Position numbers and translations under genes: made by a program. Below are positions 10,687 to 21,233 of a DNA stretch of 64,000 nt, one piece after another. This stretch comes from Trichomonas vaginalis G3. Taxonomy: Eukaryota; Parabasalia; Trichomonadida; Trichomonadidae. Every line of letters starts with the position of its first letter. Position 1 is the first letter of the stretch. The DNA lies in NCBI RefSeq assembly GCF_026262505.1, contig NC_067205.1:682001-746000 (forward strand). Reading direction: 5' to 3'. A model generated the notes under the pieces. The model searched no databases. It saw only the letters and a program-made list of their open reading frames with translations, and had not been told where the DNA came from.

Positions 10687-11724
10687 ATGCTATTCAGTGC
10701 TTTAGTAGCTAATGTGGCGTCAGCTGCAGATTTAGCTGGATTTGATTATGCTACTAAGTTTGCTTCTGAATGTGATTATTGGTTATATCCAATGTGGACA
10801 GTGGATTATTCATTTTATAACGTCGAAGCTGGAAAAACCCTATGTATAGTGGGGTCTGTTATCCTTGGTGCAAACACATCTTTTAAAGCAACTGCTTATT
10901 TCCCCAAAATATCAAGTACTGCCAATGAATACGAAGAGTCTAAAGAGATCGAAAATCCTGTTGCTGTTGTTGGAAAATACGAATTTGATAACACTAAAGG
11001 ACAATTAAGTTTAATTCCGGTTACAAAAATAAAACCAAGTAGCCCTCTTAGACTTCAATATGTTGCAGCGATGCCATCATTGAAATTGTCATACAAGGCC
11101 AACGGAAATTCATATACTGCAGAGTCAAATACTTTTGTTTCCACAGCCAGAAAAGATAATGTCAAACTGTCCTTCCACATTAAATCTTCTTCTAAAAGAG
11201 CTGATGCCTTATATTCAATTTCTAATAAGAATTTAACGTATAAATTTAATAGAGACAAAGAAGTTACAATACAAACTAACCGTGATATACTTGGTCTTTC
11301 TAAGCCATTCACAGATTATGAAGGAACAGTTGGAACCTATAAAGGTATAACTATTCAGCCCATTCTTTCCGCATTTGATACAGCAACAGATATTACCACT
11401 GCAAAATAACTTTTTCATTTTCGGAGATGTAAAACTTTCTTGGAAGAAGCAGCGGCATCTTCTGCTGATCAAAATGAAGAGTTCTATTTCCCAGAGTTCA
11501 CAGCTTCACTAACAACAAAGAGTGGTATTTTCACCAAGGATGATGTCGATGTGAAGTATCCATCTGGATTACCATGGTGGGCTATTCTTTTGATTGTTAT
11601 TGCTGTAATCATTGTCATTGCCATAATAGTCGTTGTTATCATTCTTGTCATTAAGAAGAAGAAAGACAAAAGTAGCAGCAGCAGTAGCAAGAAGAAGAAT
11701 GCCGAGGCAGATGGAGCTGCTTAA
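10687..11724 (+). pseudogene. Type I membrane protein gene interrupted by an in-frame stop
   Basis: The ATG at 10687 opens a 240-residue frame with a short signal peptide (MLFSALVANVASA) and a beta-rich, presumably extracellular region. The frame ends with TAA at 11407-11409. The same frame reopens at once and runs to 11724. That part gives about 45 residues of acidic lumenal sequence, then GLPWW, a long Ile/Val-rich membrane helix (roughly 25 residues), and a Lys/Ser-rich cytoplasmic tail. The two halves together make one sensible type I surface protein. Between about 11402 and 11445 another frame reads more naturally, so two compensating indels are as likely as one stop mutation. The protein family is unknown to me. 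It could be a real pseudogene, an assembly error or a gene needing read-through. Confidence 0.6.
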
Positions 11725-12499
11725 ATTAGATTGAATAAATTAAATATTTTAACAAACTAATTAATTTAATGTTTATAGATGAAACTATTAAATAATTTCG
11801 ATCATACAGATAAAATATTGACAAATAGTGTTGAGTTTGTATCCAATATTGTAAAAAACATAAATTGAATATGAATTTCGATAATAGCTACATTCAAGCA
11901 AAGTTATGATAGTTGTTGAAAAATAACTCTAAAAATAAATATTATTACTGAAGATGAAGCAATTATGAATATTTATCATATTTTGAATACAATTTGTCAA
12001 TAAATGATTTTATTCAAATGAATATCTTTAACTCAATTGAATAAAAAGGATATTCATTTTCAGCAATCACGTGATTTTCCTTGGAAACAAGATATATTTA
12101 AATCATAATAATAAAATTCAGTTTAAACTGTTTAAAATTTCTCATTTTAAACATTTGTAAGTAAGGTACTCATTTTACCATGGAGATAGCTAATGATCTA
12201 TTATATAATTTGAAAATGAATTAAAATGTAAGTTATAGGAAAAATGATAAAATCAACATTCCGTGAAGTCTAGTTTGTGCCGATTTTGTTGGTCGAATTC
12301 TCTTTGAGAGATTAGAAATCAGTTGGTATCCCAATCAATTGATTCAAAGTATGTTGTTCATTGAGACACAACATATGCACTTGATTTATTTTTTGTTATT
12401 GCACTAGTTCTATTAAAAATTTCTATTTGGGAAAAAAATCTTGGAATTTCTTTGAAAAAAAAATAAACTGCGAAGAAATCTTTGCTTAACATCTGATTG
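11725..12499. other. Gene-free spacer
   Basis: A+T-rich DNA between the membrane-protein gene and the second Polinton. There is one small inverted repeat near 12012-12060 (AATGAATATC and its complement). I see nothing else. Confidence 0.5.
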
Positions 12500-14889
12500 T
12501 TCCTACTGTTCTGCTTATTTTATATCGATCTTTGGAAAATGAACTGTAATAGAGTCATTGACCCGTTTTTAAGTTGTAAATTAATATTCTGACCATCGAA
12601 AATAACTTTATCATTTATTATATCCAAATAATTTTTAGGTGTTAATTGTTTATTTTGTCGTAAACTAACACCTTTCATTTTTTGTGCAATCTTTTTAAAA
12701 TCACTTCCATCAATTGAACCGTTGAATGATGTATAACACTTAGGGCATAAAGCAACCATGTTATCACCTTGTTCTCAATTGCTAAACCCAATAATTTTTT
12801 CTCATGTGCTTTTTCTTCAGCTTTATTCTTTAATTTAGGTTTAAATTTCTCATCAAAACAGAAGAAATCAAAAGGTGCGAATTTGAAAATGTTTTTATCA
12901 TAAAATTGTTTATCAGTAACAATTGCTTGAAATGCTTGAGTGTTAGGAAGACTTGGATCGCCAGCAATAGCCCAATAAGATGAATCAGTATCACCTTCAA
13001 TGAAATGAAAACGATTAACATTCATGCATTTATACATAAAATCATAAATGAAAACCAAATACCAGTATTTAGCATTATCTAAAGTGAAGAATGCCTCTTG
13101 TAAACATGTATCACATCTATAAAATCTATCTTTAAGCATCACTTGATATGTATCCTCACCTATTTCTCTTATGTTTTTAAACTTATTTGACATACATGCA
13201 ACGCGTGCCTTCTGTGCATTCATTATTTTAGTCTTTGCGTAATTTTGTGTATTCATTGCATCGTAACCATATGATCCATTCAGTGAAATCTTGCAAAATA
13301 AACTTTTTCCTTTATTTCCTTCTAATTCAGCCTTTTGTCTTTCGTTCATAAATTCGTTCGCAAATTCATTAAAACAAGTTTTTCGTAAATGTTAAAATTG
13401 ATTGAATATCATCGATGATAAAATGAAATCTGTCTATTAGATACAAAAGATAATAAGAAGAAAATGGTTGATATTGGTTGTGTTGATGCTAACTGAGTTA
13501 ATTTCCTCTGTTTCTGGTCAACTGGTAGATTGTTTGATTTCATGTAATTATACATAAAACTGCCAATTGTTTTTTCATCTGTGATAATATCTAAGTTTCT
13601 TATTATCGGTAAAAAGTTTATGTAATCATTAATGTATTTTTCATCAATGCGACCCTTTACTTCAGCCACGAATAAAGTATTTTTCTTCTTAATTATTCCC
13701 AGTGCTTTTGCTTTCTTTGTTGCTGTATCACAAATGATAACACCATTCAATCTTCCCGGCATATACATTTATGGTCAGTATATTGAATGAAATCATGAGG
13801 ATTAGATGAAAATGATGAAGGATATAATGAATTAAAGTCAACACCAACGAAATGAGTCATGATGTTGGAAGTGTCCTCATTTGATACAGTTTTAGTTTCT
13901 GGACTATATGAAAGTTTATTAATGTGCGTGATTCCTTTAAGATTTACTCTATGTTGAACATTTGATAAACCACCAGTAATTCCATTACGGAGAATGTGAT
14001 AAGCTTCAACTGAATCTAAAGTCATTGGTAAATTATTTTTTAATGCATAATTTCTTAAATTGATTCTTAAACGTTGAACATCTTCATCTTTATTTGATTT
14101 TACGACATTGCAATAACAACACATTAACTGACAATTTTCTTTGGTATGTGGTTTTCATTATCGATTCTATCTAATGTTGGTTTATTTGCATATGTAAACG
14201 CTTTACCACACATTTTGCATTTAGATGAAAGGATTAAATCGTGATAGTATTGAAAATCATCCATTGAAACATTATTTTTTAGTATCCCTTTCTGCCTTTT
14301 CATCTTGTTTCTTATATGATTCAATTTTATATTTCCAATACTTTTTCGTTAATTCAAAACTTGATTCTATCTCTTCCTCAGGAATTTTCATTAGGATTAA
14401 AGTCTTTATATGCTAAAGCGTAACGAATCATTGAAGCATTCGATGATAAAGAAAGATTATGAAGCATATCAATTTTATAAACAAATGTTTCTTCAATAAT
14501 TTTATCAATTGGGTCAATCATAATTTCAACATCTTTATTGCAATAATGAATAAAATATTCTAATCTATTCTTAAAAAATTTAGCATCATTGAGATATATT
14601 TGATAATCACTATCTGATATAGTTTCTTGAGTTAATGCTGAATAAAATGAATCTTTTGTGAATGGTTCCTCTTTATATAATTCTTCTTCGGAATTCTCCC
14701 ATGTGATAAATTGATAAGGGAAAAAGGATTTAACACGTGATTTATTGTTTCCGAAATCTTGAGTGAATTGGTCTAATGTCCCACCCGCTATATAATTTCT
14801 GATGTCAATAAATCTCAATTCATATGGAGCGTTTGTTTTCTTTACAATGACTTGCTTAAATTGAGAAGAAGAACCCAGCATTGATTTTA

Positions 14890-16195
14890 TAGGGTGTCCA
14901 AAGGTGTGTTTAGCACAAACCTGAATACTGCGAATAGAAATAAACAAGTTACATATATATAAAGTTTATTTAAATATAATCACCATTGGATTCAATCACG
15001 CGTTCGCAGCGATCGATCCAGGCTTGAAAGACACGCTTTAAATCATCATGAGAAAATTGCTCAAATTGCTCTCTTACAAAATTTTCAAGATCATCTGGAC
15101 TCGCGAATTCGCGTCCTTCAGCTCTCTTTTTTAGCGTGCCGAATAAATAAAAGTCAGAGGGTGCAATATCAGGTGAATAAATTGGGTTTGGAACAACTTT
15201 GACATTGTTTTCCACCAAGTAATTCATTACCTTATGACTTTTGTGAACTCTTGAATTATCAAAATGAATTGCAAACTTTTGTTTTTGTTGTTTGGATTTC
15301 TCAAACTCATCAGAATTGATAATTTGAGTAAGAACATTGTCAATTAGATACTGAGCATTCATCGTATTAGGTTTTTGAAGAATATCAATTGCGATGATGC
15401 CATTCACGCCCCAAAAAACCGACAACATCATCATTGGTGTGTCAATTTTTTTCTTCGGGAATGTTTGCGGATTTTCATCCTTCGGGATCCACATGATTTT
15501 GGCTTCTGTTGCATATTGAAACCAAGACTCGTCCCCTGTTACTAAAAAGCGAAACTTCTTGGATTGATACGCACACAATATAGAGAGGAGCTCTTTCGAA
15601 GATTGGACTCTAGATTTTTTTTGAACTGAATTAAGGTTGTGCGGAACCCAACGTGTATACGCTAGTTTGTAGTTCAAATAATTGTGCAGATAATAACTGA
15701 CTGTTGTACATGGTATCTTTGTCATCTCCTCTATCCTTCTGAGTGATGCTCTTGGGTCTTCATCTAGCGCTTGAAGAATTGCTTTGATTTTTCTTTGATC
15801 CGGCGATTTTTTGTCAATTTTTATGATGGGCGCCTTTTTGTTCATGAAGTGATACATCCTAACATGATACGTTACAGTGGAATAGCTAGGAGCATCCATA
15901 CCGAAGCATTTTACCAATGTCTCGTAGATTTTTTTACAGTCTTTGCATTTTTTTGGCAAGAGCGAGGATGTTTTCTTTATGATTCATTAAAAAAAATGAA
16001 CAAAATCCCGCCAAAATTTCCCGCGAAACCGCCTCTTGTCTCAAAATTCATTTTATATCCCGGCATGGCGCCAAAATACAACATACTCATCATATACATA
16101 TATTCATATTTTTTATTATATATTTATAATCAGCATATATCTCCTTTAATAGTCTCATATAGAGCGCTGTGCTAAACGCACCTTTGGACACCCTA
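14890..16195 (-). mobile_element. Mariner element, 1306 bp, Tvmar1-like
   Basis: Terminal inverted repeats of 28 bp (14890-14917 and 16168-16195) match at 27 positions and start TAGGGTGTCC. The element is flanked by the TA duplication expected of mariner (14888-14889 and 16196-16197). It sits in the Polinton polymerase, whose frame resumes on both sides, so it arrived after the Polinton. The length and structure agree with the Tvmar1 group of trichomonads. Both ends and the transposase motifs look whole, so the insertion is probably fairly young. Confidence 0.93.
14970..15959 (-). CDS. Mariner transposase
   Basis: About 329 residues of a cut-and-paste transposase of the Tc1/mariner superfamily. 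An N-terminal helix-turn-helix region binds the end repeats. It includes the stretch DEDPRASLRRIEEMTKIPC, which resembles the second helix-turn-helix. The catalytic triad is visible as VTGDESWF (first Asp), IHFDNSRVH (second Asp) and YSPDIAPSDFYLFG, whose SDFYLF aspartate is the third, mariner-type, catalytic residue. The frame as given begins at a TTG. A better start, ATG at about 15982 (MNHKENILALAKK), is one frame off and would join across a run of seven A. The gene may therefore carry a one-base slip there, or an unread base. The rest is undisturbed. Confidence 0.9.
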   Translation of the reverse strand: MPKKCKDCKKIYETLVKCFGMDAPSYSTVTYHVRMYHFMNKKAPIIKIDKKSPDQRKIKAILQALDEDPRASLRRIEEMTKIPCTTVSYYLHNYLNYKLAYTRWVPHNLNSVQKKSRVQSSKELLSILCAYQSKKFRFLVTGDESWFQYATEAKIMWIPKDENPQTFPKKKIDTPMMMLSVFWGVNGIIAIDILQKPNTMNAQYLIDNVLTQIINSDEFEKSKQQKQKFAIHFDNSRVHKSHKVMNYLVENNVKVVPNPIYSPDIAPSDFYLFGTLKKRAEGREFASPDDLENFVREQFEQFSHDDLKRVFQAWIDRCERVIESNGDYI

Positions 16196-17281
16196 TATTT
16201 TCCATTTTGCAGTGTTTAAATCACGAAGAATTAAATTTAAATCAAACTTTCCCGAATTAAAACCTATGATATTCACTTTATTGAATTCCTCATCTAGAAG
16301 TTCTTTAAATGCTTCCTTCTGTTTTTCATTTAATGTATGGGACAAAGTCCCCGCCGTTTGCGACTTCAATAATTCATTGTATTGACTCATATTTGATTTA
16401 GCAACTAATGAACAGGTTGAAAATAAAAACTCAATCCAATCAGAAATAAAAGAATCACTCGAAGTTAAGCAAAAATTCCTTGTATATGTTTTATCATTTA
16501 ATTTAACCGTTGATGATACCATGAATGGTTTTAAGTAAGCGTTCAAAGTTGCACACTCAGAAAGTTGTAATTCTTCTTTAGTCTCTAATGTTTCGAAGTC
16601 AAAAGTAATATAATATCTTGTCGGTTTATAATATTCTGCAAATTGTGAGCTAATAACCACTGATATATCTTCTGTTTCGTAATATGTGGTGCATATGGTT
16701 GCTGGGTCTTTTGCAATTGAACGTCTTGAATTAATCTTCCATTATTTTCTTTACATTTCTCACAATGCTTTAAAAATCTTCTTTGGTTTTTCCTTTCTGG
16801 ATCATCACGGATAGAATAAACTTCTTCTTTACAATATGGACAAACTTTATAGCCGGTGAGTGCTTCAACGTCTGTTATTCTGTCAGCGTGAAGTTTTCCA
16901 CATGGACTCTGTGTTAATAAAATATTTACTGTTTCAAATTCTGGATCTATCATTATTGATTCCACTAATGGAAAGTCTACCTTATTTATGTCCACGTCTT
17001 CTGGTTGATGATCACAATAATAGAAATCAATATTAACATTTAACATTCTCGCTAATCTCTCACTTTCTGATGAAATGTCAAACCCTTCATATGCATCTAT
17101 TGCTTCATTTAAATAGCTTCTACGAGTTTTAGGATTAACACCATCAGGAATGTTATAGAAGCGTTTAAATAACCTTCTACCTTCTGCTCTAATTTGATTG
17201 TCATTCATTTTAGCTGTTCCGTTTTTGTTCATTTATGTAAGAATAAAAAATTAAAAAATAAATAAAAATAAAGTTTATTTT

Positions 17282-17476
17282 TTAAAGCCCATAAAATGAA
17301 TTAAGAACACATAAATTTTTATCATCTGCGACGTGACGAATACATTTTAATTTACTCAAGAATGCGTACCCTGATACATTAAATCTAATTCCTGTCTTAT
17401 TTAATTTCACAACTTTGAAAAGGAATGTATGAATAGCTATAAAATGATGAGAAGATGTTTTATGGGTTGCTTCCAT
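17282..17476 (-). CDS. Short Polinton-associated open frame
   Basis: A 64-residue frame just upstream of the polymerase part, with no motif I recognise. It is included as a part of the fossil element because of its strand and position. Confidence 0.3.
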   Translation of the reverse strand: MEATHKTSSHHFIAIHTFLFKVVKLNKTGIRFNVSGYAFLSKLKCIRHVADDKNLCVLNSFYGL

Positions 17477-17491
17477 TTTTTCTGAAATAAA

Positions 17492-17926
17492 TCAATAAAT
17501 ATAATGTTTATAAGTTTTCATATCTTTTATGTTCTTAATAACGAATGGTATAGACCTTTCCACTTCGTCTTCCTTCGGTGCTGTTCTTTCATATGAAACA
17601 TTATTGGTATCTTCAATAATGAAACCACAATCACACAAAATTTTATGGGTTCCAATGGTTTCTTTTGATATTTTATCTAATAAATCAAAAACTTTATCAA
17701 CACCTGTGCATTTATTTAAATAATAATTTGTGTAAATATCATGATCTTCTTTCTTAATCGTATTAGTTGCATATGTCACGTTTTTTAGTGCTTTTTTGAA
17801 TTTTTCGGAATCTAAAGGTGGTGAAAGTAAGATACAAGGGTATTCTTCATTATCAATAAATTGTAACTTATGTTTACGAATAAATTTAGTACCTTCTTCT
17901 GAAAGTGTTTCGTCTATTTCACACAT
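17492..17926 (-). CDS. Polinton-associated protein, unknown
   Basis: A 144-residue frame on the element's coding strand. It is mixed acidic/basic, with a small HKILCDCGF Cys pair and no recognised domain. It is taken as a small accessory protein of the element. It opens with an ATG and is otherwise undisturbed over its length. Confidence 0.4.
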   Translation of the reverse strand: MCEIDETLSEEGTKFIRKHKLQFIDNEEYPCILLSPPLDSEKFKKALKNVTYATNTIKKEDHDIYTNYYLNKCTGVDKVFDLLDKISKETIGTHKILCDCGFIIEDTNNVSYERTAPKEDEVERSIPFVIKNIKDMKTYKHYIY

Positions 17927-18058
17927 CTAATAAATTTTGTGTTGATTCTGAGACATAATTTTTATATCTTTCTTCATGAGATTTCTGAACTTCTGATTCT
18001 GAAGCTGGGATATTCATTAAACCCTCTACTTCATTTTCATTATATTTTTCAACTTCTC

Positions 18059-18397
18059 TTAATTCCTTAATTTTTCATCTATTTCATCTCTTATTTTTTT
18101 CAGTCTTTCAATTTCATTGTATTCATCATCTTTAATCCGTTCTTCATAATATTCAGGGAAAACATCAGGTTCTTTAGGTTTTTCTTCTTCAGATGTGGGA
18201 TATAAGAAATTTATAACATCATCTTTATTCATTTTTCCATCATAATCTAAATCATTTAATAACTCGGCAAATTTTTGACAATTTCTTAAATAATATTTAT
18301 TAACTTCATAACCTACCTCCTCTAATATATCCTTTATTTCCTCGTTTGTGAATCCTAATTTTTTAACGTTGTTAGTTTTGACGCTCATTTCATACAA
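18059..18397 (-). CDS. Polinton-associated small acidic protein
   Basis: A 112-residue, highly charged frame. Its middle has a helix-loop pattern with LDYDGKMNKDDVINFL, which resembles one EF-hand-like loop, and its C-terminus is a charged helix, probably a coiled coil. Neither feature is enough to name it. It is listed as part of the fossil element. Confidence 0.4.
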   Translation of the reverse strand: MYEMSVKTNNVKKLGFTNEEIKDILEEVGYEVNKYYLRNCQKFAELLNDLDYDGKMNKDDVINFLYPTSEEEKPKEPDVFPEYYEERIKDDEYNEIERLKKIRDEIDEKLRN

Positions 18398-18755
18398 AAT
18401 AAAAAAATAAACATAACTAAGTTTTAATTTTTTCGTAAGAAGTTTATTTTTTTAAATTTTTTTTATTTTTTATTTCATTATGGTAGTGAATCTTTTATTC
18501 ATGAAAATAATTATTTCTAATTTCTTTTACTCTCTCGTATATACTAGATTTAAAGAATTCAGAACATTTCCCATAATCTCCTAAATGTTTTCTTATCCCT
18601 AACGTGTGCCAGTTATTATATGAAACTGAATAAACTTTATCTTTATCTTTACACCTTTCATCATTACCATTACCTTTAGCGAGTTTATTTACTCTTTCAA
18701 CTTTATCTTTTGATAGTCTTTCGTTTAATTTTTTCTGAAGTTTTTCGTTACCAAG

Positions 18756-18876
18756 TTCTAAAATTTTACATGGATGATATTTAAACCCGTTAAATTCTTT
18801 TTCCTCAGTTTTAATCTTTTTGTAACGATAACATCATTAATTCTAAAATTTTACATGGATGATATTTAAACCCGTT
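18756..18876. repeat. 36-bp direct repeat at the Polinton edge
   Basis: 18756-18791 and 18841-18876 are identical over 36 bases and lie 49 bases apart. They mark the place where coding-like Polinton DNA ends. They could be a local duplication made when the element was cut short. Confidence 0.8.
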
Positions 18877-18880
18877 GCAA

Positions 18881-19433
18881 ACTTTTTGGCACCAGTAGCG
18901 AAAACGGCTAAAAGATAAAAAATAAATTATTTTAAAATTAATGTTAATTTTTTTAATGATTTATAAATAAATATATTTTAATGCATCGTCTATATATAGA
19001 TGTAACAAAAAAAGTCACTAAACCCGTCAACATATACTACTGTCATCAAATCATGAGAGTTTTTACTGTTTTATATTGGTTTTTCTCAAATTTTTGAAAG
19101 GAAAAATTCGGTAGTTGAATTTAAGCTTAATGTATTTAGAAATATAAAATCGAGTAATAAGATCGAGTCTACGCCGATATGATTATCGTTCTCCTTAAAT
19201 TATTTTTATATAATTACAATCTAAATATAATTACATTTATAAACACAGATATTAAAATTTTGAATAGTCTACATGCAGCAGATTTGAGACCACGGGTATT
19301 GTCACCTTTTTATATTTGCTTAATAATGAGTAATTTTTTAAATAGATACGTATATTTTAATTTCTAACATCAGAAGAAAAGCTCTAGTGTACGTGCAGAA
19401 TGTATTCAACCTCAGCAGCAAAATAGAACTCCC
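18881..19433. other. Spacer upstream of the B56 gene
   Basis: A+T-rich DNA with no recognisable gene. It would hold the B56 promoter. I saw no AAAAGTGACA word or intron signal here. Confidence 0.5.
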
Positions 19434-20829
19434 TTGGTCAATTCTTTACCCAAATTACGAATCAATCCTAAAAGCGGTCCACCTTCAGGATTCACTTCAG
19501 CCAAAAAATTAACTCTCATGCAAGTTTCTGTTGAACAGACACAACAAGAAAAGCAAGATGAAACTCCATTGACTCTTTCGCCAGCACTGGCAACACAATT
19601 TGTCGAAGCATTACAATTTTGTAAGACAATAGTCGACTTTGATAACCCACAGACAATCAATATGAGAAGCAAAAAAGCAGATTATCTCACGAAAATCTTC
19701 AATACTGTTAATAACGTTCACGTATTTCGGAGCCTAGACGAATCATTACGAGTAGAATTATTCGATATGATAAAAGTAAACATATTACGCGAAATTCCAC
19801 CTATTCCACTCACGATTATCTACGCAGATTCAAGGATACCAATTAACACTAATAGTTGGTTACATCTTTCAACTGTTCATAGAATACTATACTCATTCGT
19901 ATCTAATTCGGAGATCAGTGCTCTGCAAAATTTATTAACTAAAGATTTTCTCACGCGTTACATAACATTACTCGAAAGTCCAGATCCAAAAGAGATACAA
20001 GCAGTCGAATCTTTCATATTACTCGTATTTGATACAGTCTCAGGCTATCGTCAGATAATTTTTCAAATAATTTTACGCCAGCTTCTCAAATACCGTGATA
20101 ACTACATGCTATATCCTTGTGTAGCCCCATGCCTCCGATTTCTCCATCATTTCTTGAAAGCGCAGACGCTCCCTCTCAAACCTCCATTTTTCACACTTTA
20201 CAAAACGATTATTTTCCCCTTAATTTCCTCTCAAATGTCTTCTGAGTTTTTCGGACCATTTAATCAACTCGCCGAGTTCTTTGAGAGCCAAGATGGAACC
20301 ATTTCCACATGGACTCTTTACGAATTAGTGAAACATTGGCCAAAAACAGACACAAACAAAGAAACTGCTTTTCTTAGCCATTTTTCATATTTGGCGCCTC
20401 ATCTTCCACCGAAAGACATCGAGAGCTGCGGCTTGATCATCTTCAACATCCTTAAGGAATCCTTGGATTCGTTGAACTTCAAAACAAACATTTCTGCTTT
20501 GAATGTAATAACGAACAAAAATTTTTTAATTGTTTTCTCATCGTTTTCGACAAAACTCGTTCCTATCATACTGAAAGGTTGATAGATGCAGCACGCACTG
20601 GAACGTTGTTGTATCAAAAGCAGCTTTGGACGCAGCCAGAGTTTTGATGTCTGTAAACCATGATGTCGGCAGCAGACTCGAAATCGGAAGAATAGAGAGT
20701 GAGAGAAATAGAGCAATACAATCTAAAAGAAGGAATTGGGAGGTTTTGGTCGAAGAAGTCACAAAAAATGACAAAAATAATTTTGACAAAGAAGAGATAT
20801 TACAGAGAATCGATGTGTTATTTAAGTAA
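19434..20829 (+). pseudogene. PP2A regulatory subunit B56 (PPP2R5-like), frameshifted
   Basis: B56 subunits are curved stacks of HEAT-like helices that direct protein phosphatase 2A to its substrates. Family segments are plain here: LFDMIKVNILREIPP near residue 120, LLESPDPKEIQAVESFI (the family has DPREREYLK), and YRQIIFQIILRQLL. After residue 382 the main frame stops at 20582, but typical C-terminal B56 sequence continues in two other frames. THWNVVVSKAALDAARVLMS, then charged helices, reach a stop at 20827-20829. Two frame changes lie between about 20570 and 20605. At the 5' end the frame has no ATG before 19518; upstream codons are open back to a TAA near 19365. The gene is therefore either decaying or badly sequenced. 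A functional B56 usually has about 400-450 residues in trichomonads. Confidence 0.75.
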
Positions 20830-21233
20830 TAGAGCCTTTATTTTGTTTGCATGTATATTATTATATTATTGTATTTAACATTTTTATTGTTTTGTTTTAT
20901 TCATCAAGTGTAAATACAAATTTTATTCATGAATTTTATTAACTGCCTCACTTTTTACATATTCCTTCACTAACACTAGTTAATCTAAAAAATTAAATTA
21001 AATTTCAATGAAATTAAAGCTAAATTACAGAAATTTTAATGATTATACACAGTCATTAGATTTAACTAATGTTAGAAAGTGAAATTTTATCTAAAACTAT
21101 GATATTCTCTAATGTAAGTTGTTGAATTTTCTCTGTTTATTATATATGCCGTGTAAATATTTGAAAAGTAATCAATTTTAATAATAAAACGGGAAAATTT
21201 TTAAAATAAAATAATTAATTATAAAGAAACTAA
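20830..21233. other. Spacer with a small foldback
   Basis: Between the convergent B56 and ankyrin genes. Sequence at about 20966-20988 is repeated inverted, with small gaps, at about 21056-21083 (TTCAC..TAAC..TAGTTAATCTAA). This is a MITE-like or terminator-like foldback of about 120 bp. Nothing else is seen. Confidence 0.5.

Larger units (their letters stand above)
12517..17232 (-). pseudogene. Polinton DNA polymerase B remnant, split by mariner
   Basis: This is a fossil of the protein-primed family B polymerase that replicates Polintons. In coding order I see zinc-finger-like CxxC pairs near the N-terminus, an exonuclease motif FDFETLE and a second exonuclease-like motif GFNSGKFD. After these come the DFNSLYPS motif (site A), a KISLNGSYGYD motif (site B) and the catalytic GDTDSS motif (site C). 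The C-terminal domain lies near 12.6 kb. All main motifs are in place, but the gene is broken in several places and carries the mariner insertion. It is not a functional gene. Confidence 0.8.
12500..18880 (-). mobile_element. Broken Polinton (Maverick), with a mariner inside
   Basis: Minus-strand coding remnants run over about 6.4 kb. The largest part is a protein-primed family B DNA polymerase; upstream of it are three short open frames and a further coding-like stretch near 18500-18800. No integrase, packaging ATPase, protease or capsid gene is recognisable, so this is a partial copy. Complete trichomonad Mavericks are usually 15 kb or more. It has about half a dozen breaks besides a mariner insertion (14890-16195), yet the motifs remain readable, so I take it as a moderately old fossil. 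A 36-bp direct repeat lies at its upstream edge. Neither edge is precisely defined and no terminal inverted repeat was found. Confidence 0.8.
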
